A stretch of DNA of 64,000 nt, taken from contig NZ_PEGH01000007.1 of the NCBI RefSeq assembly GCF_002737755.1, positions 62,001-126,000 of the forward strand, written 5' to 3'. How positions within the stretch are numbered: the first letter of the stretch is position 1; each line of letters opens with the position of its first letter. Below are positions 40,697 to 50,783 of the stretch, one piece after another. Position numbers and translations under genes: made by a program. The notes beneath the pieces are model-generated. The model was not told the origin of the DNA, did not search any database, and worked only from the letters and a program-made list of their open reading frames with translations. Source of the stretch: Caulobacter sp. BP25. GTDB taxonomy: Bacteria; Pseudomonadota; Alphaproteobacteria; Caulobacterales; Caulobacteraceae.

Positions 40697-41590
40697 TCAC
40701 CACTTGGGCGCCTTGGGGGCCTTGGGTGGGGCCGGTGGCGCCGGTGGCGCCGGCGCGGCCGACGGGACCTTGGGCATTTCTCGCCACAGCATGAACTGCT
40801 GCGAGCCGCGGACGCCGTTGCAAGGGCGAACGGTCAGGCCTGAGGGCAGGCGGGTGCCACCATCGCCGCAGGCGTCGTCCAGTTGATCCTGGTCCAGACC
40901 TCGGGCTCCAGACAGGTCCGCGCCGCTGAGGGTCACCATCGAAAGATCGGCGTTGCGGAAATCCGCGCCGGAAAAGATGGCGCCACGCAGATTCGAACCC
41001 GTCAGGTCGGCGTTGCGGAAAACAGCGCCGTCGAAGCGGCCGCCCTGGAAATTGGCGTGATTGATGTCGGCGTTCGAAAAGTCGGCGTCGCGGGCGTTGA
41101 CGCCGGAGAGGTTCGCCGCGATCAGCTCAACATTGGCGAAGCGCGCCCTCTGCAGATTGGCGCCAGACATCTTCACCCCGTGCATCTCCGCAGCGGACAG
41201 ATCGACGCGGACCAGGATGGCCTGGGTGAAGTCGGCGCCGCTGCTTTCGACGCCAGACATGCGCGCGTCGGTGAAATTGGCTTGGGTGAAGTTGGCGCCG
41301 CGCATCTCGGCGCCGCGCAGGTCCGCTCGGCTGAGATCTGCCCAGCCGAAGTCTGAGCCGTAGAACATGGCGCCGCGCAGGTCAGCGCCAATCAGGATCG
41401 CCTTGACGAACTTCGCGCCGGCGAACTTGGCGTTCATCAGCTTGCGGCCAGCCAGATCACAGTTGGCGCAGGTGCCGCCAAAGGAGGTCAGCTTGGCGAC
41501 ATCCCGGTCCTCGGTCGCGGCTTGCGCCTGGCCGGTCATGGCCAGCAGGCTCAGCGACAAGGCGGCGATGGAGGCGCCAAAGCGAAACAT
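40697..41590 (-). CDS. Secreted pentapeptide-repeat protein
   Basis: 297 aa with a Sec signal peptide (MFRFGASIAALSLSLLAMTG, cleaving near QAQAA). The mature protein starts with a CANC motif, then has about 35 pentapeptide units of the A(D/N)Lxx type (ADLRGA, ADLSRA, ANFTQA) from roughly residue 50 to 230, forming a right-handed quadrilateral beta-helix, and ends in a Pro/Ala/Lys tail. ATG 41590 is chosen with ACGGAG just upstream. Periplasmic or surface location is inferred. Function unknown. Confidence 0.85.
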   Translation of the reverse strand: MFRFGASIAALSLSLLAMTGQAQAATEDRDVAKLTSFGGTCANCDLAGRKLMNAKFAGAKFVKAILIGADLRGAMFYGSDFGWADLSRADLRGAEMRGANFTQANFTDARMSGVESSGADFTQAILVRVDLSAAEMHGVKMSGANLQRARFANVELIAANLSGVNARDADFSNADINHANFQGGRFDGAVFRNADLTGSNLRGAIFSGADFRNADLSMVTLSGADLSGARGLDQDQLDDACGDGGTRLPSGLTVRPCNGVRGSQQFMLWREMPKVPSAAPAPPAPPAPPKAPKAPKW

Positions 41591-41748
41591 CAATTTCTCC
41601 GTGCAGTCCATAACGCGACTGTGTGAGTTACGGTTTGGACCCGGTAGGCGCCGGAAGCCACTTAAATCGCGGTAATGACGGGGTTTTAACGGCGGCGCAG
41701 GCGGGTGCGCGCCGCCGATTTCAATGGGCGGTCGATAAGCCGGCAGGC

Positions 41749-44466
41749 TCAGGACGAGGCTATGGGTCCGGTTTGATCGGTCTGCGCGCCGCAGGTGTCG
41801 CAGACCGCGATCGCGCCTCGGCGGACCAGCGAGAGGTCGCCGCAAGACGGACACATCTCGCCTTCGACCCCGGGGCGCTCGACGCCTTCCACACGGCGAC
41901 GGCCAAAGGCGGCGAAGACGAGGTTGTCTGGCGTGGCGCCGCGCGAGAAGCCCTTCGAGATGAAGCGGCTGGCGGGAACGGGATCAAGCTCACCGTCGTC
42001 GTCGTCAACGAGCTGCTTGCCCGCGCCCAGGCCGTCGGCGTTGAACTCGCTGGGATCGGCGTTGGCCAGGTCGTCTCGGCCGAGATACGACACGCCCAGC
42101 TCGCGGAAAACGTAGTCCAGAATCGAGGTCGCCGACTTGATCGAGTCGTTGCCCGTCACGGGGCCCGCTGGCTCGAACTTAGTGTAGACGAAGGCGTCGA
42201 CGAACTCGTCCAGCGGTACGCCATGCTGCAGGCCCAGCGACACCGCGATCGCGAAGTTGTTCATCAGGCTGCGGAAGGCCGCGCCTTCCTTGTGCATGTC
42301 GATGAACAGCTCGCCCAGCTCGCCGTCCTCATACTCGCCGGTGTGCAGATAGACCTTGTGGCCACCCACCGCCGCTTTCTGGATATAGCCCTTGCGACGG
42401 TCGGGCAGGCGGCGGCGCGCGCGGTCGCGCTCGACGATCTTCTCGACCACGCGCTCGGTGACGATCGGCTCGCGCATCGGGGCGGCGCGCGGCGGCTCGG
42501 CGGCCGGTTCCTCGGGAATCTCAAGCTTGAACTCGGCCGGCGGGGCTGCGCGCTGCAGGCGCAGAGCGCGAACGCCGGCGCGCGCGGCGGCGGCCTGCGC
42601 CCGGACAGCATCGGCTGGACGGGCGTCGAAGGCGATGGGCAGCGGCACGGTGGTGGGCAGGCAAGCGAAGCCCTCCACCGCCGTCAGCATGGCCAGGCGG
42701 TCGGCGAAGGTTGGCGTTTCCGCCGAGCGGAAGGCCTCGCGGAGTTCGGGATTGAGGGCCGGGCAGTCGCCCAGGCGGCCGGCGCCAAGAGCGTACCGCT
42801 CGGCCGCCTGGATCTCGTCCTCGGTAAAGTCTGCGAAGGCCAGGGTGTCGAAGTCGCGGCGCGCGACATCCTCGGCCGAGGCTCCCAGGACGTCGCGCAG
42901 GAAGCCGGCGCCGACGACGGCCGGGACGAAGGCCGCGCGCAGGCCTCGGCATTCGCGCAGGGCGTTCTCGGCCTTCTCGATCTCGTGGGCGGTGAAGCCG
43001 CGCGCCTGAAGCATGGTGTGGTCGATCGCGGGGCTCTCGGCCAGGGTCCCGTGGCCCAAGGCGTGGCGACGGGCGGCGTCGAGATCCGCGCCTTCGGTCG
43101 ACAGCGCTTCCATGGCGGCGGGGCTGAAGGTCGGCAGCAGAAGGCCGTCGGCCGTCTGGGCCACCGACACCGGCGACATCGCGCCGGCCGGGCCGACGGG
43201 CGCGCCGCCCAGGCGCAGGGTGGCTTCGGCGTCCTCGAATGGGCCGACCAGGGCGATCGAGCGAAGACCGTGCTTCTTAGCAAGGCCGTGAGCGGTGGCC
43301 AGAGCCGTGGCGGCTTCGGTGGCGAGTTCGGAGCGCAAGGCGGCGGCGCGGACCCGACGCTCGGCCAGGGTTTTCAGCACGCCTTGGCGATCCTGAGCGT
43401 AGGCCGGGTCATGACCAAGAGCGGTGGCGGCCTCGGCGCTGGCCGACAGAGCCGCGCCGACGGCCAGGGCCCATAGCGCGGCGGCGCCGTCCCGGCCTTC
43501 CTGGCTGGTCTGGGACAGGCCTTGGCTGAGCAGGCAATCACCGACGCCCGCGAGCGACAGACGGGCCTGCTGGTCGCCGCGATCCAGTTCCAGCGCCGTG
43601 CCCCACAGGTGGCAGACCTCGGTGAAGCGCTCGACGTCGAAGCCCTCCGCGTCGAGGAAGGCGCTGGCGTCGATGGCTGCGCCAACCGCCACACCGTGCG
43701 CCAGAATCTCAGCGTCCTGCGGCGAGAAGGTCAGGGTGAGGGCGCCCGTTTCCCAGGCAAGGTGAGCGGCCACGCCGGCGGCATCGTCGCCAGCGGCCAC
43801 GCCCTGCCGCGAGGCCGAGGCGACCATGTCGTTTTCGGCGGGCGGCGCCAGGTCCGTCAGCGGCGCGCGCGGGGCGTCGGCGGTAGCGATGGCTTCGAGG
43901 ATCGTGCGGTCGTCGGCGCCGAGTTCGCGCGCCTTGCGCGCCGCGCGGGCGAGAGCGGGGTTCTTGCGAACGTCCGAGCAAGCGCGTGCGTCGCCCTGGC
44001 ACCGCCTTACGGCGTCCGCCACCTGGGCCAGGGCCGCGTCGAGCCGGCCGGAGGCCTGCGCGGCCAGAGCCGCCGCGCGACGCCTGGCCAAGGTTTGATG
44101 CGTCGTCGTCTGGAATTCGATCTCGCTGATGTCGGGCAGCAGCGAGAGGCCAGCTTGGCCGCCCGCGGGCGTCGCATACCCGGCCAGCATGGTCGCCAGC
44201 AGTGCGTCCTTGAAGGCCGCAGCGTCCGCCTTGTCGCCAAACAGACCGCGCGCGAGGCCGATCTTGGCGACGCGCTCGGCATAGCGGGCCGGACCGCCGC
44301 CCAGCGGCGCCTTGGCCTCGATCGTTCCGGCCCAGTCGAGCCAGGCCTCGACGCGCGCGTCCGTCCAGGTCGCGGGGGCGGCGACCACGATGATGCTGTC
44401 GGCGCGCTCAAGGTCGCGCCATTCCATCGCGGGAAGCGTTCCGGCGGCTTTGGCGGGCGTGCGCAT
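41749..44466 (-). CDS. Degenerate NrdJ-like (class II ribonucleotide reductase-related) protein with TSCPD domain
   Basis: 905 aa related along most of its length to B12-dependent ribonucleotide reductase, but shorter and changed. Remaining: an N-terminal piece like the NrdJ N-terminus, a middle stretch with [17 protein letters not shown] and [18 protein letters not shown], the TSCPD domain from about residue 692 ([20 protein letters not shown]) and a zinc ribbon (C872, C875, C889, C892). Missing: the NPCSE-type and CNLASLN motifs and the barrel block with the radical and redox cysteines. Probably non-catalytic. AGGAAACG precedes the start. See the NrdR-box-like sites upstream. Confidence 0.8.
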   Translation of the reverse strand: MRTPAKAAGTLPAMEWRDLERADSIIVVAAPATWTDARVEAWLDWAGTIEAKAPLGGGPARYAERVAKIGLARGLFGDKADAAAFKDALLATMLAGYATPAGGQAGLSLLPDISEIEFQTTTHQTLARRRAAALAAQASGRLDAALAQVADAVRRCQGDARACSDVRKNPALARAARKARELGADDRTILEAIATADAPRAPLTDLAPPAENDMVASASRQGVAAGDDAAGVAAHLAWETGALTLTFSPQDAEILAHGVAVGAAIDASAFLDAEGFDVERFTEVCHLWGTALELDRGDQQARLSLAGVGDCLLSQGLSQTSQEGRDGAAALWALAVGAALSASAEAATALGHDPAYAQDRQGVLKTLAERRVRAAALRSELATEAATALATAHGLAKKHGLRSIALVGPFEDAEATLRLGGAPVGPAGAMSPVSVAQTADGLLLPTFSPAAMEALSTEGADLDAARRHALGHGTLAESPAIDHTMLQARGFTAHEIEKAENALRECRGLRAAFVPAVVGAGFLRDVLGASAEDVARRDFDTLAFADFTEDEIQAAERYALGAGRLGDCPALNPELREAFRSAETPTFADRLAMLTAVEGFACLPTTVPLPIAFDARPADAVRAQAAAARAGVRALRLQRAAPPAEFKLEIPEEPAAEPPRAAPMREPIVTERVVEKIVERDRARRRLPDRRKGYIQKAAVGGHKVYLHTGEYEDGELGELFIDMHKEGAAFRSLMNNFAIAVSLGLQHGVPLDEFVDAFVYTKFEPAGPVTGNDSIKSATSILDYVFRELGVSYLGRDDLANADPSEFNADGLGAGKQLVDDDDGELDPVPASRFISKGFSRGATPDNLVFAAFGRRRVEGVERPGVEGEMCPSCGDLSLVRRGAIAVCDTCGAQTDQTGPIASS

Positions 44467-44747
44467 GGGACGTTTCCTGGTTCCGTCTGCCAGCTTTTAG
44501 GCTTACCAAATCCTTAACGCGTGATTCCACGCGGTCGGGATGCGCGTAAGGTCGCACCTACGCTAGAGCCTCTTGCCGCGCCTCTCAATAGATGTTGCGG
44601 GTGCATGGGGGCTAATCCACAAGATGTTGAAGTTGGCAGGGGTGGCGCGGCGCTGGACGCTGACGACCCGGAGCCCTATAGTCGCGCCGCTTCGCCGCGC
44701 TGGTCGCGGCCTGTCTTGAGCCCTCTTAAGTTTCGGGTGCGAACCTA
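44467..44747. promoter_or_regulatory. Divergent intergenic region, NrdJ-like gene and NDUFA12-like gene
   Basis: 281 bases with no supported gene. Besides the NrdR-box-like pair, it has a single CTTAACG near 44511. Promoters for both divergent genes must lie here. Confidence 0.5.
44588..44629. promoter_or_regulatory. Pair of NrdR-box-like sites
   Basis: ATAGATGTTG (44588-44597) and CAAGATGTTG (44620-44629) each resemble the NrdR core CwAtATaTwG (7 and 8 of 10 positions) and share AGATGTTG. They are exactly 32 bp apart, the three-turn spacing typical of NrdR box pairs in front of ribonucleotide reductase genes. They lie between the NrdJ-like gene and the divergent NDUFA12-like gene. Confidence 0.45.
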
Positions 44748-45143
44748 GTGCTGAAAGCGATCTTCACCTGGTGGAACGGCGCGACCCTGGGTCAGCGTTT
44801 CCACATCGGCCGTCGCGGCGTCTTCGTGGGCCAGGATGAGCAGGGCAACCGCTACTTCGAGGCGCGCGATAACAGCGACAGCTACGATCAGCGCAAGCGC
44901 CGCTGGGTGATCTACAACGGTTACGCCGAAGCCTCGAAGGTCCCGCCGGACTGGAGCGGCTGGCTGCACTATACGTTCGACGAACCGCCGACCGAGGCGC
45001 CGTTGAAACGCCGCGACTGGGAGAAGGATCACCTCCCGAACCTGACCGGCACCGTCCACGCCTGGCGTCCGAAGGGCTCTCTGACCCGCGGCGGTGAGCG
45101 CGCGGCCGCCACCAGCGATTACCAAGCCTGGTCGCCGGAATAA
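44748..45143 (+). CDS. NDUFA12-like accessory subunit of NADH:ubiquinone oxidoreductase
   Basis: 131 aa, homologous to the mitochondrial complex I subunit NDUFA12 (B17.2). Seen: GVFVGQDEQGNRYFE, KRRWVIYNGYAEASKVPPDW and GWLHYTFDEPP. Alphaproteobacteria, as relatives of mitochondria, share this supernumerary subunit. GTG start. Followed after 5 bases by the DUF2155 gene, which often sits next to it in alphaproteobacteria. Confidence 0.93.
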   Translation: MLKAIFTWWNGATLGQRFHIGRRGVFVGQDEQGNRYFEARDNSDSYDQRKRRWVIYNGYAEASKVPPDWSGWLHYTFDEPPTEAPLKRRDWEKDHLPNLTGTVHAWRPKGSLTRGGERAAATSDYQAWSPE

Positions 45144-45148
45144 GACGG

Positions 45149-45808
45149 ATGGCCCGCCGGGCGTCCTGGATCGCCGCTGCCGCGGCGCTGGCCGGTTTGG
45201 TTGGCGCCAGCGCGGCGATCGCTCGCCAGACAACGCCGCAATCCGCTCAAACCCCGCCGGGCGCGCCTCAGGCGCCGGTTGCTCAGTCCGCACGTCCAGC
45301 AGCCTCCCAGCCAGAACTGCGCCCATCGCAACCTCCGCAAGGCGGGCCCGCCACGGCGACGCCCAACGCGCAACTCGCGCCAACGCCGACCGTCGCGACG
45401 CCCGAGAAGCCGCCGGCTCCCGCCGCGCCAGTAAAGCCGCCTGAGCCCGCCAAGCGGCAGCGCTACGCCATTGCGATCATGCAGGCGCTGGACAAGGTCA
45501 CGACCGAGACCATGCGCTTCGAGGTCCCGGTCGGGCAGCCGATCCGTTACAAGACCCTGGTCTTCACGGTCCGCGCCTGCGAGACGGCGGCGTCTGACGA
45601 GGTCGCGCCGGAAACGACCGCCTATGTGATCGTCGACACCCAACCCAAGGCGCAGGCCGGTCGCCCCGCACCCGCCGGACGCCAAATCTACAAGGGGTGG
45701 ATGTACGCCAGCTCGCCGGGCCTGAACCCGCTGCAGCATCCCGTCTATGACGCCTGGCTGATCGCCTGCAAGCAGTCGATCCCGGTCGCGCCGCCCGCCA
45801 AGCCGTAG
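45149..45808 (+). CDS. DUF2155 protein, exported
   Basis: 219 aa. N-terminal hydrophobic signal ([19 protein letters not shown]), a Pro/Ala/Gln-rich linker to about residue 105, then a conserved domain ([56 protein letters not shown]). Members are periplasmic and of unknown function. The 3' end overlaps the convergent aat gene by 64 bases. Confidence 0.85.
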   Translation: MARRASWIAAAAALAGLVGASAAIARQTTPQSAQTPPGAPQAPVAQSARPAASQPELRPSQPPQGGPATATPNAQLAPTPTVATPEKPPAPAAPVKPPEPAKRQRYAIAIMQALDKVTTETMRFEVPVGQPIRYKTLVFTVRACETAASDEVAPETTAYVIVDTQPKAQAGRPAPAGRQIYKGWMYASSPGLNPLQHPVYDAWLIACKQSIPVAPPAKP

Positions 45809-46398
45809 AAGTCGCCCTGGACGGCCAGGGCCTTGGCCAGGCGCTTCCGATAGTCGGCGCGGCTGATCTCGATGGTCCCGAACTGCGTCAGATGATCTGT
45901 CAGGAACTGGGTGTCCAGGAGCTGGTATCCGCCAGCGATCAGCCGCGCGACCAGGTGCACCAGCGCCACCTTGCTGGCGTCTCTCGCGGTCGAGAACATG
46001 CTCTCTCCGAAGAAAGCGCCGCCCAGCGAGACCCCATAAAGCCCGCCGACGAGCTCACCCTCCAACCAGGTCTCGACGCTATGGGCCAGGCCTCGCGCGT
46101 AGAGCTGGCCATAAAGGCGCTGGATAGGGTGGTTGATCCAGGTGTCGACGCGGCCCGGCTTCGAAGCCGCGCAGCCTTCGATCACCGCGTCAAAGGCGGT
46201 GTCGATGCGGATCTCATAGGGACCGTTGCGGACCGTGCGCGCTAGGCGCTTGGGAATATGGAAATCCCCGAGCGGCAAGACGCCCCGCCGCTCGGGATCA
46301 ATCAGGAAGAGGCTTTCGTCCTCGCGGGCGTCGGCCATGGGGAAGACGCCACGCGCGTAGCAGGCGATCAGGTCATCGACCGTGAAGGCGTCTTCCAT
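45745..46398 (-). CDS. aat: Leucyl/phenylalanyl-tRNA--protein transferase
   Basis: Adds Leu or Phe to N-terminal Arg/Lys of proteins, feeding the ClpS/ClpAP N-end rule pathway. 217 aa from ATG 46398: [51 protein letters not shown] segments and [12 protein letters not shown]. The 3' end overlaps the DUF2155 gene by 64 bases; its CLQAISQAS ending resembles the usual family terminus, so the overlap is real. The open frame also runs upstream into accC but without family-like sequence. Confidence 0.94.
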   Translation of the reverse strand: MEDAFTVDDLIACYARGVFPMADAREDESLFLIDPERRGVLPLGDFHIPKRLARTVRNGPYEIRIDTAFDAVIEGCAASKPGRVDTWINHPIQRLYGQLYARGLAHSVETWLEGELVGGLYGVSLGGAFFGESMFSTARDASKVALVHLVARLIAGGYQLLDTQFLTDHLTQFGTIEISRADYRKRLAKALAVQGDFYGLAGGATGIDCLQAISQAS

Positions 46399-46411
46399 CG
46401 CCACCCGGACC

Positions 46412-47758
46412 TTAGGCTTCCTGGGCTTTGATCCAGCGCTCCAGCCAGTGGATGTTGTAGTCCCCGGCCAGGATATCGGGTTGGACCAGGAGGTCCTGGA
46501 ACAGCGGGATCGTGGTCTCCACACCGCCCACGACCATTTCCGCCAGGCAGCGCTTCAGGCGGGCGATGCACTCGGCGCGGTCGCGGCCATGCACGATCAG
46601 CTTGCCGATCAGGCTGTCGTAGTAGGGCGGGATCGCATAGCCGGTGTAGATCGCCGAATCCAGGCGCACGCCAAGACCGCCCGGTGCATGGAAGTCGGTG
46701 ATCGTGCCCGGCGAAGGCGTGAAGGTCCGCGCGTTCTCGGCGTTGATCCGGCACTCGATGGCGTGGCCTTCGAAGACGACGTCTTCCTGGGTGAACGACA
46801 GCGGCAGGCCGGCGGCGATGCGAATCTGTTCGCGCACCAGGTCGATGCCGGTGATGGCTTCGGTGACCGGGTGTTCGACCTGCAAGCGGGTGTTCATCTC
46901 GATGAAGAAGAACTCGTCGTTCTCCCACAGGAACTCGATGGTCCCGACGCCCAGATAGCCGATGGCCTTGACCGCATCGACGACGACCTTGCCGATCTTG
47001 GCGCGACCTTCGGCCGAAAGGGCGGGCGAGGGGGCTTCTTCCAGCACCTTCTGGTGACGACGCTGCAGCGAGCAGTCGCGCTCGCCCAGGTGCACGACGT
47101 TGCCATGGCTGTCGGCGATCACCTGCAGCTCGATGTGGCGCGGCTTCTGGAGATAGCGCTCCATATAGACCGTGTCGTCGCCGAACGCAGCGCGGGCTTC
47201 CGAACGGGCGGTCGAGACGGCTTCGGCCAGATCTTCGCGGGTCTGGGCGACCTTCATGCCGCGACCACCGCCGCCGGCGGCGGCCTTGATCAGCACGGGG
47301 AAGCCGATCTTCTCTGCGGCCTCGAAGGCCTCTTCCTCGGTCGACACGCCGCCGTCCGAGCCGGGAACCACCGGGATGCCGGCGTCCTTCACGGCCTGCT
47401 TGGCGGTGATCTTGTCGCCCATCATCCGGATGTGCTCGGGCTTGGGACCGATGAAGGTGAAGCCGTGCGCGCCGACGATCTCGGCGAAGCGGGCGTTCTC
47501 GGACAGGAAGCCATAGCCCGGGTGGATCGCCTGGGCGCCGGTGATCTCAGCGGCCGCGATGATCGACGGGATGTTCAGATAGCTTTTGGCGGCGGGGGCC
47601 GGGCCGATGCAGACGCTCTCGTCAGCCAGGCGCACCCACATCGAGTTGCGGTCAGCCTCGGAATGGACGGCCACCGTGGCGATGCCCATTTCCTTGCAGG
47701 CTCTGTGAACCCGGAGCGCGATCTCGCCCCGGTTCGCGATCAGGATCTTGTCGAACAT
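46412..47758 (-). CDS. accC: Acetyl-CoA carboxylase biotin carboxylase subunit
   Basis: Carboxylates the biotin on AccB using ATP and bicarbonate. 448 aa with [20 protein letters not shown]-grasp loop [33 protein letters not shown] in parts and [15 protein letters not shown]. accB starts upstream and is 5 bases away, the usual accBC arrangement. Confidence 0.97.
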   Translation of the reverse strand: MFDKILIANRGEIALRVHRACKEMGIATVAVHSEADRNSMWVRLADESVCIGPAPAAKSYLNIPSIIAAAEITGAQAIHPGYGFLSENARFAEIVGAHGFTFIGPKPEHIRMMGDKITAKQAVKDAGIPVVPGSDGGVSTEEEAFEAAEKIGFPVLIKAAAGGGGRGMKVAQTREDLAEAVSTARSEARAAFGDDTVYMERYLQKPRHIELQVIADSHGNVVHLGERDCSLQRRHQKVLEEAPSPALSAEGRAKIGKVVVDAVKAIGYLGVGTIEFLWENDEFFFIEMNTRLQVEHPVTEAITGIDLVREQIRIAAGLPLSFTQEDVVFEGHAIECRINAENARTFTPSPGTITDFHAPGGLGVRLDSAIYTGYAIPPYYDSLIGKLIVHGRDRAECIARLKRCLAEMVVGGVETTIPLFQDLLVQPDILAGDYNIHWLERWIKAQEA

Positions 47759-47763
47759 GATCG

Positions 47764-48273
47764 TTACTCGATAACGACGAGCGGCTCGCCGAACTCGACG
47801 GGCTGGGCGTCGGCGATAAGAATCTCAACGATCTTGCCCGCCTTCGGGGCCGAGATCGGGTTCATGGTCTTCATGGCTTCGACGATCAGCAGGGTCTGAC
47901 CGGCCGCGACGGTGTCGCCGACCTTAACGAAGGCGTCGGCGCCCGGCTGGGGCGACAGGTAGGCGGTGCCGACCATCGGCGACTTCACGGTGTCGCCGCG
48001 AGCGGCGGCCGGCGCCGGAGCGGCTTCGGCGGCGGGCGCGGCGGCTGGAGCCGGAGCCGCGGCAGGCGCCGGGGCGTAGGCCGGAGCCGTGGCTTGAACG
48101 TAGTTGACCGGCGCGGCGGTCAGCTCACGAGCGACGCGGATCTTCAGGCCGGCATGCTCGACTTCGATCTCGGACAGGCCCGTGTCCTTCAAGATGTCCG
48201 CGATCTTGCGGACCAGACGGGCGTCGATGGCCGGAGCTTCGACCGGATCGGCGGGGGCCTTGGGGTTCGACAT
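47764..48273 (-). CDS. accB: Acetyl-CoA carboxylase biotin carboxyl carrier protein
   Basis: Carries biotin between AccC and AccAD. 169 aa. N-terminal region, an Ala/Pro linker ([16 protein letters not shown]), then the biotinyl domain with the lysine in [10 protein letters not shown] (MKT in place of the usual MKM, common in alphaproteobacteria). Followed by accC. Confidence 0.96.
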   Translation of the reverse strand: MSNPKAPADPVEAPAIDARLVRKIADILKDTGLSEIEVEHAGLKIRVARELTAAPVNYVQATAPAYAPAPAAAPAPAAAPAAEAAPAPAAARGDTVKSPMVGTAYLSPQPGADAFVKVGDTVAAGQTLLIVEAMKTMNPISAPKAGKIVEILIADAQPVEFGEPLVVIE

Positions 48274-48337
48274 GGAAGCTTACCTTGTTGTTCTGAAACG
48301 CCGCGCGCCGCGGAAAAGCGCTGGGGCGAGGTTCTCG

Positions 48338-48778
48338 TTAAACGCCGATCAGGCCGAAAGCGGCCTCGATCGCTAATTCGTAGCTCGCCGCGCCGAACCC
48401 GGAGACGATCCCCGTGGCCGCCAGCGACACATAAGTATGACGGCGGAATTCCTCTCTCGCCGCCGGGTTGGACAAATGGCACTCGATCACCGGAATGCTC
48501 AAGGTCTTGAGCGCATCCAGCAGCGCGATCGAGGTGTGGCCGTAACCGGCCGGATTGAGAATGAGCGCCGAGGCCGACACACGCGCCTCCTGCACCCAGT
48601 CGATCAGCACGCCCTCGTGGTTGGACTGGCGGAAGACCACCGAAACGCCGCGCGAAGCCGCCCGCGCCTCACAGCGCGTCCGGACATCCTCGAGCGTGTC
48701 CTTGCCGTAAATCTCGGGCTCGCGGGTTCCCAACAGGTTGAGATTGGGTCCGTTCAGCACGTGGATCGGTTTTACCAT
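48338..48778 (-). CDS. aroQ: Type II 3-dehydroquinate dehydratase
   Basis: Third step of the shikimate pathway, which also feeds trpE. 146 aa with [20 protein letters not shown] (catalytic Tyr), [30 protein letters not shown] and VIECHLSNP. Precedes accBC by 64 bases as aroQ-accB-accC. Divergent from thiS. Confidence 0.97.
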   Translation of the reverse strand: MVKPIHVLNGPNLNLLGTREPEIYGKDTLEDVRTRCEARAASRGVSVVFRQSNHEGVLIDWVQEARVSASALILNPAGYGHTSIALLDALKTLSIPVIECHLSNPAAREEFRRHTYVSLAATGIVSGFGAASYELAIEAAFGLIGV

Positions 48779-48857
48779 GCGGCTCCGCCGTCGATTCCGG
48801 GAGGTCTTGTATAGCCGGTTCCCTCAGGTCACAAGCAGGGCTCGCTTCGGAGGCGAT

Positions 48858-49058
48858 ATGAGACTTCTATTGAACGGGGAAGAACGGGACGTGGGCGAGG
48901 TGCGCACGATCGCCGATCTGGTGGCGTCGCTGGGCTTGGACGCCCGTAAGGTGGCGGTCGAGCGCAACCTCGAGATCGCCCCGCGCTCGACCTATGCCGA
49001 CACGGCTATGAGCGATGGCGACCGCATCGAGATCGTCACTTTTATCGGCGGCGGTTGA
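48858..49058 (+). CDS. thiS: Sulfur carrier protein ThiS
   Basis: Ubiquitin-like sulfur donor for the thiamine thiazole ring. 66 aa ending in the Gly-Gly tail (IVTFIGGG) that is adenylated and thiocarboxylated. ATG 48858 has GGAGG upstream. The longer open frame starting at 48738 lies in the aroQ region and is not used. No TPP riboswitch was seen upstream. Confidence 0.94.
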   Translation: MRLLLNGEERDVGEVRTIADLVASLGLDARKVAVERNLEIAPRSTYADTAMSDGDRIEIVTFIGGG

Positions 49059-49068
49059 TCCTAACGGC

Positions 49069-49159
49069 TGTCATCCCGGCCAAGTGCGAAGCGCGCCGAG
49101 CCGGGACCTCGGGATGCGCCGAGTTTGTTGCGGTCCCGGGTCTTCGCCCGGGATGACAG
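49069..49159. repeat. Palindromic intergenic repeat, copy B
   Basis: 91 bp with perfect 12-bp outer arms CTGTCATCCCGG (49069-49080) and CCGGGATGACAG (49148-49159), plus an inner GGGACC/GGTCCC pair. It sits inside the likely thiS-thiG unit. Copies A and C share the ends. Confidence 0.9.
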
Positions 49160-49187
49160 GGAACGGACGGGGGCGTAAACCAACCGC

Positions 49188-50012
49188 ATGAACGCGCACG
49201 TTTCCCCCGACACCGTCTCGACGCCTCAGGTTTCTGGCGACACCGAAGAAACCTGGACCGTCGCCGGCCGCACCTTCCGCTCGCGCCTGATCGTCGGGAC
49301 GGGAAAGTACAAGGACTACGCCACCAACGCCGCCGCCGCCCGCGCGGCCGGGGCCGAGATCGTCACCGTGGCCGTGCGCCGCGTGAACCTGACCGATCCA
49401 AGCCAGCCGCTGCTGGTCGACTACGTCAAGCCGAGCGAGTTTACCTATCTGCCGAACACTGCGGGCTGCTTCACCGGCGAGGACGCCGTGCGCACCCTGC
49501 GCCTAGCCCGCGAGGCGGGTGGCTGGGATCTCGTCAAGCTCGAGGTCCTTAGCGACCCCAAGACCCTTTTCCCGGACATGGAAGAGACCCTGCGCTCGCT
49601 GAAGCTGCTGGTCGCCGACGGCTTCCAGGTGATGGTCTACTGCTCGGACGACCCGGTCTATGCCCGGAAGCTAGAAGAGGCGGGCGCGGTGGCGATCATG
49701 CCGCTGGGCGCGCCGATCGGCTCGGGCCTGGGCATCCAGAACCGCGTGAACCTGCGGATCATCGTCGAGAACGCCAAGGTGCCCGTGCTGGTCGACGCCG
49801 GCGTGGGGACGGCCTCGGACGCGGCGATCGGCATGGAGCTGGGCTGCGACGCCATCCTGATGAACACCGCCATCGCCGAGGCCAAGGACCCGATCCGCAT
49901 GGCCAAGGCGATGAAGCACGCCGTCATCGCCGGCCGCGAGGCCTATCTGGCCGGCCGTATGCAGAAGCGTCTCTACGCCGATCCCAGCTCACCGCTGGCG
50001 GGACTGATCTAG
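49188..50012 (+). CDS. thiG: Thiazole synthase
   Basis: Joins the ThiS thiocarboxylate, deoxyxylulose phosphate and dehydroglycine to make the thiazole phosphate. 274 aa. Catalytic Lys in [11 protein letters not shown], then [15 protein letters not shown] and [22 protein letters not shown]. thiS is 129 bases upstream with repeat B between. thiO/thiC and other thiamine genes are not in the window. Confidence 0.97.
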   Translation: MNAHVSPDTVSTPQVSGDTEETWTVAGRTFRSRLIVGTGKYKDYATNAAAARAAGAEIVTVAVRRVNLTDPSQPLLVDYVKPSEFTYLPNTAGCFTGEDAVRTLRLAREAGGWDLVKLEVLSDPKTLFPDMEETLRSLKLLVADGFQVMVYCSDDPVYARKLEEAGAVAIMPLGAPIGSGLGIQNRVNLRIIVENAKVPVLVDAGVGTASDAAIGMELGCDAILMNTAIAEAKDPIRMAKAMKHAVIAGREAYLAGRMQKRLYADPSSPLAGLI

Positions 50013-50015
50013 CGA

Positions 50016-50756
50016 TCAGCCCGCTTTCGCCCTGCTGGCCCGGGTCTGCTCGATCGCCAGCTTCAGGGCGTTGATGTCGGCGCCGGGGATCAGGGTGTCG
50101 CCGACGATGAAGGCCGGGGTGCCTTGCAGGGCGAGAGTCTTGGCCAGGGCCTCGGTGTCGGCCAGGTGCTGGCTCACGGCCTCGCTCTCGCCAACGGCCT
50201 TGGCCTTGTCGAGGTCGATCCCCAGCCCCTTGGCGATGCGCAGAGCCCCGGCCGCGTCCAAGGCGTTTTCGGCCATCAGCGCCTTGTGGAGCTCCAGGCT
50301 CTTGCCCTGGTCCTTGGCGCCTAGCATCAGGCGCGCTGCGGCCTCGCTGTCGCGGCCGAAAATCACGAATTCCTTGAGCACAAGGCGGATGTCCGGGTTC
50401 TTCTGGACAAGGTCGATGATCTCAGGCGCGGCATGGCGGCAGTAGCCGCAGCGGTAGTCAAAGAACTCGGTGACGGTGATCGTCCCGGCCGGATTGATCA
50501 CGACGTCGCGCGGATCGCGCTCGATGGCCTGACGGTATTGGCCGATTGCCTTCTGAGCCGAGACCAGCTGCTGGCTGGCCTGTTTTTCCTGCAGCGCTTG
50601 GCTCACCTCCATCAGCACCTCGGGGTGCTCGAGCAGGTAGGCGCGGACCTTCTCGCCGAACGCCTTGTCGGGCTTGGCCTGGTCGCAGCCGGCGAGAACG
50701 AGGCTGGAGAGAGCCAGCGGCAGAGCAAGGGGCGCGGCGCGACGGAGCAGGGTCAT
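50016..50756 (-). CDS. DsbA-family thiol:disulfide oxidoreductase lipoprotein
   Basis: 246 aa. Lipoprotein signal peptide with lipobox LAGC at residues 21-24, a helical N-terminal segment (YLLEHPEVLMEVSQALQEK), then a thioredoxin/DsbA domain with active site CGYC (FFDYRCGYCRHAAPE) and the cis-proline loop near LQGTPAFIVGD. Similar to Com1/ScsC-type proteins. Converges with thiG at 3 bases. Followed upstream by the BepA-like gene, 27 bases before it, so possibly cotranscribed. Confidence 0.9.
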   Translation of the reverse strand: MTLLRRAAPLALPLALSSLVLAGCDQAKPDKAFGEKVRAYLLEHPEVLMEVSQALQEKQASQQLVSAQKAIGQYRQAIERDPRDVVINPAGTITVTEFFDYRCGYCRHAAPEIIDLVQKNPDIRLVLKEFVIFGRDSEAAARLMLGAKDQGKSLELHKALMAENALDAAGALRIAKGLGIDLDKAKAVGESEAVSQHLADTEALAKTLALQGTPAFIVGDTLIPGADINALKLAIEQTRASRAKAG

Positions 50757-50783
50757 CGAAGTCTCAAATTAGAGTAGGGCCGT

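Noticed and set aside
41623..43476. 617-codon open frame on the plus strand opposite the NrdJ-like gene
   Set aside because: Antisense shadow; Gly/Arg-rich without domains, and the minus-strand protein clearly has NrdJ-like sequence.
46382..47899. 505-codon open frame on the plus strand opposite accC
   Set aside because: Antisense shadow of a well-defined gene.
48779..48857. TPP riboswitch before thiS
   Set aside because: The 79-base gap lacks the conserved CTGAGA and other Thi-box elements.
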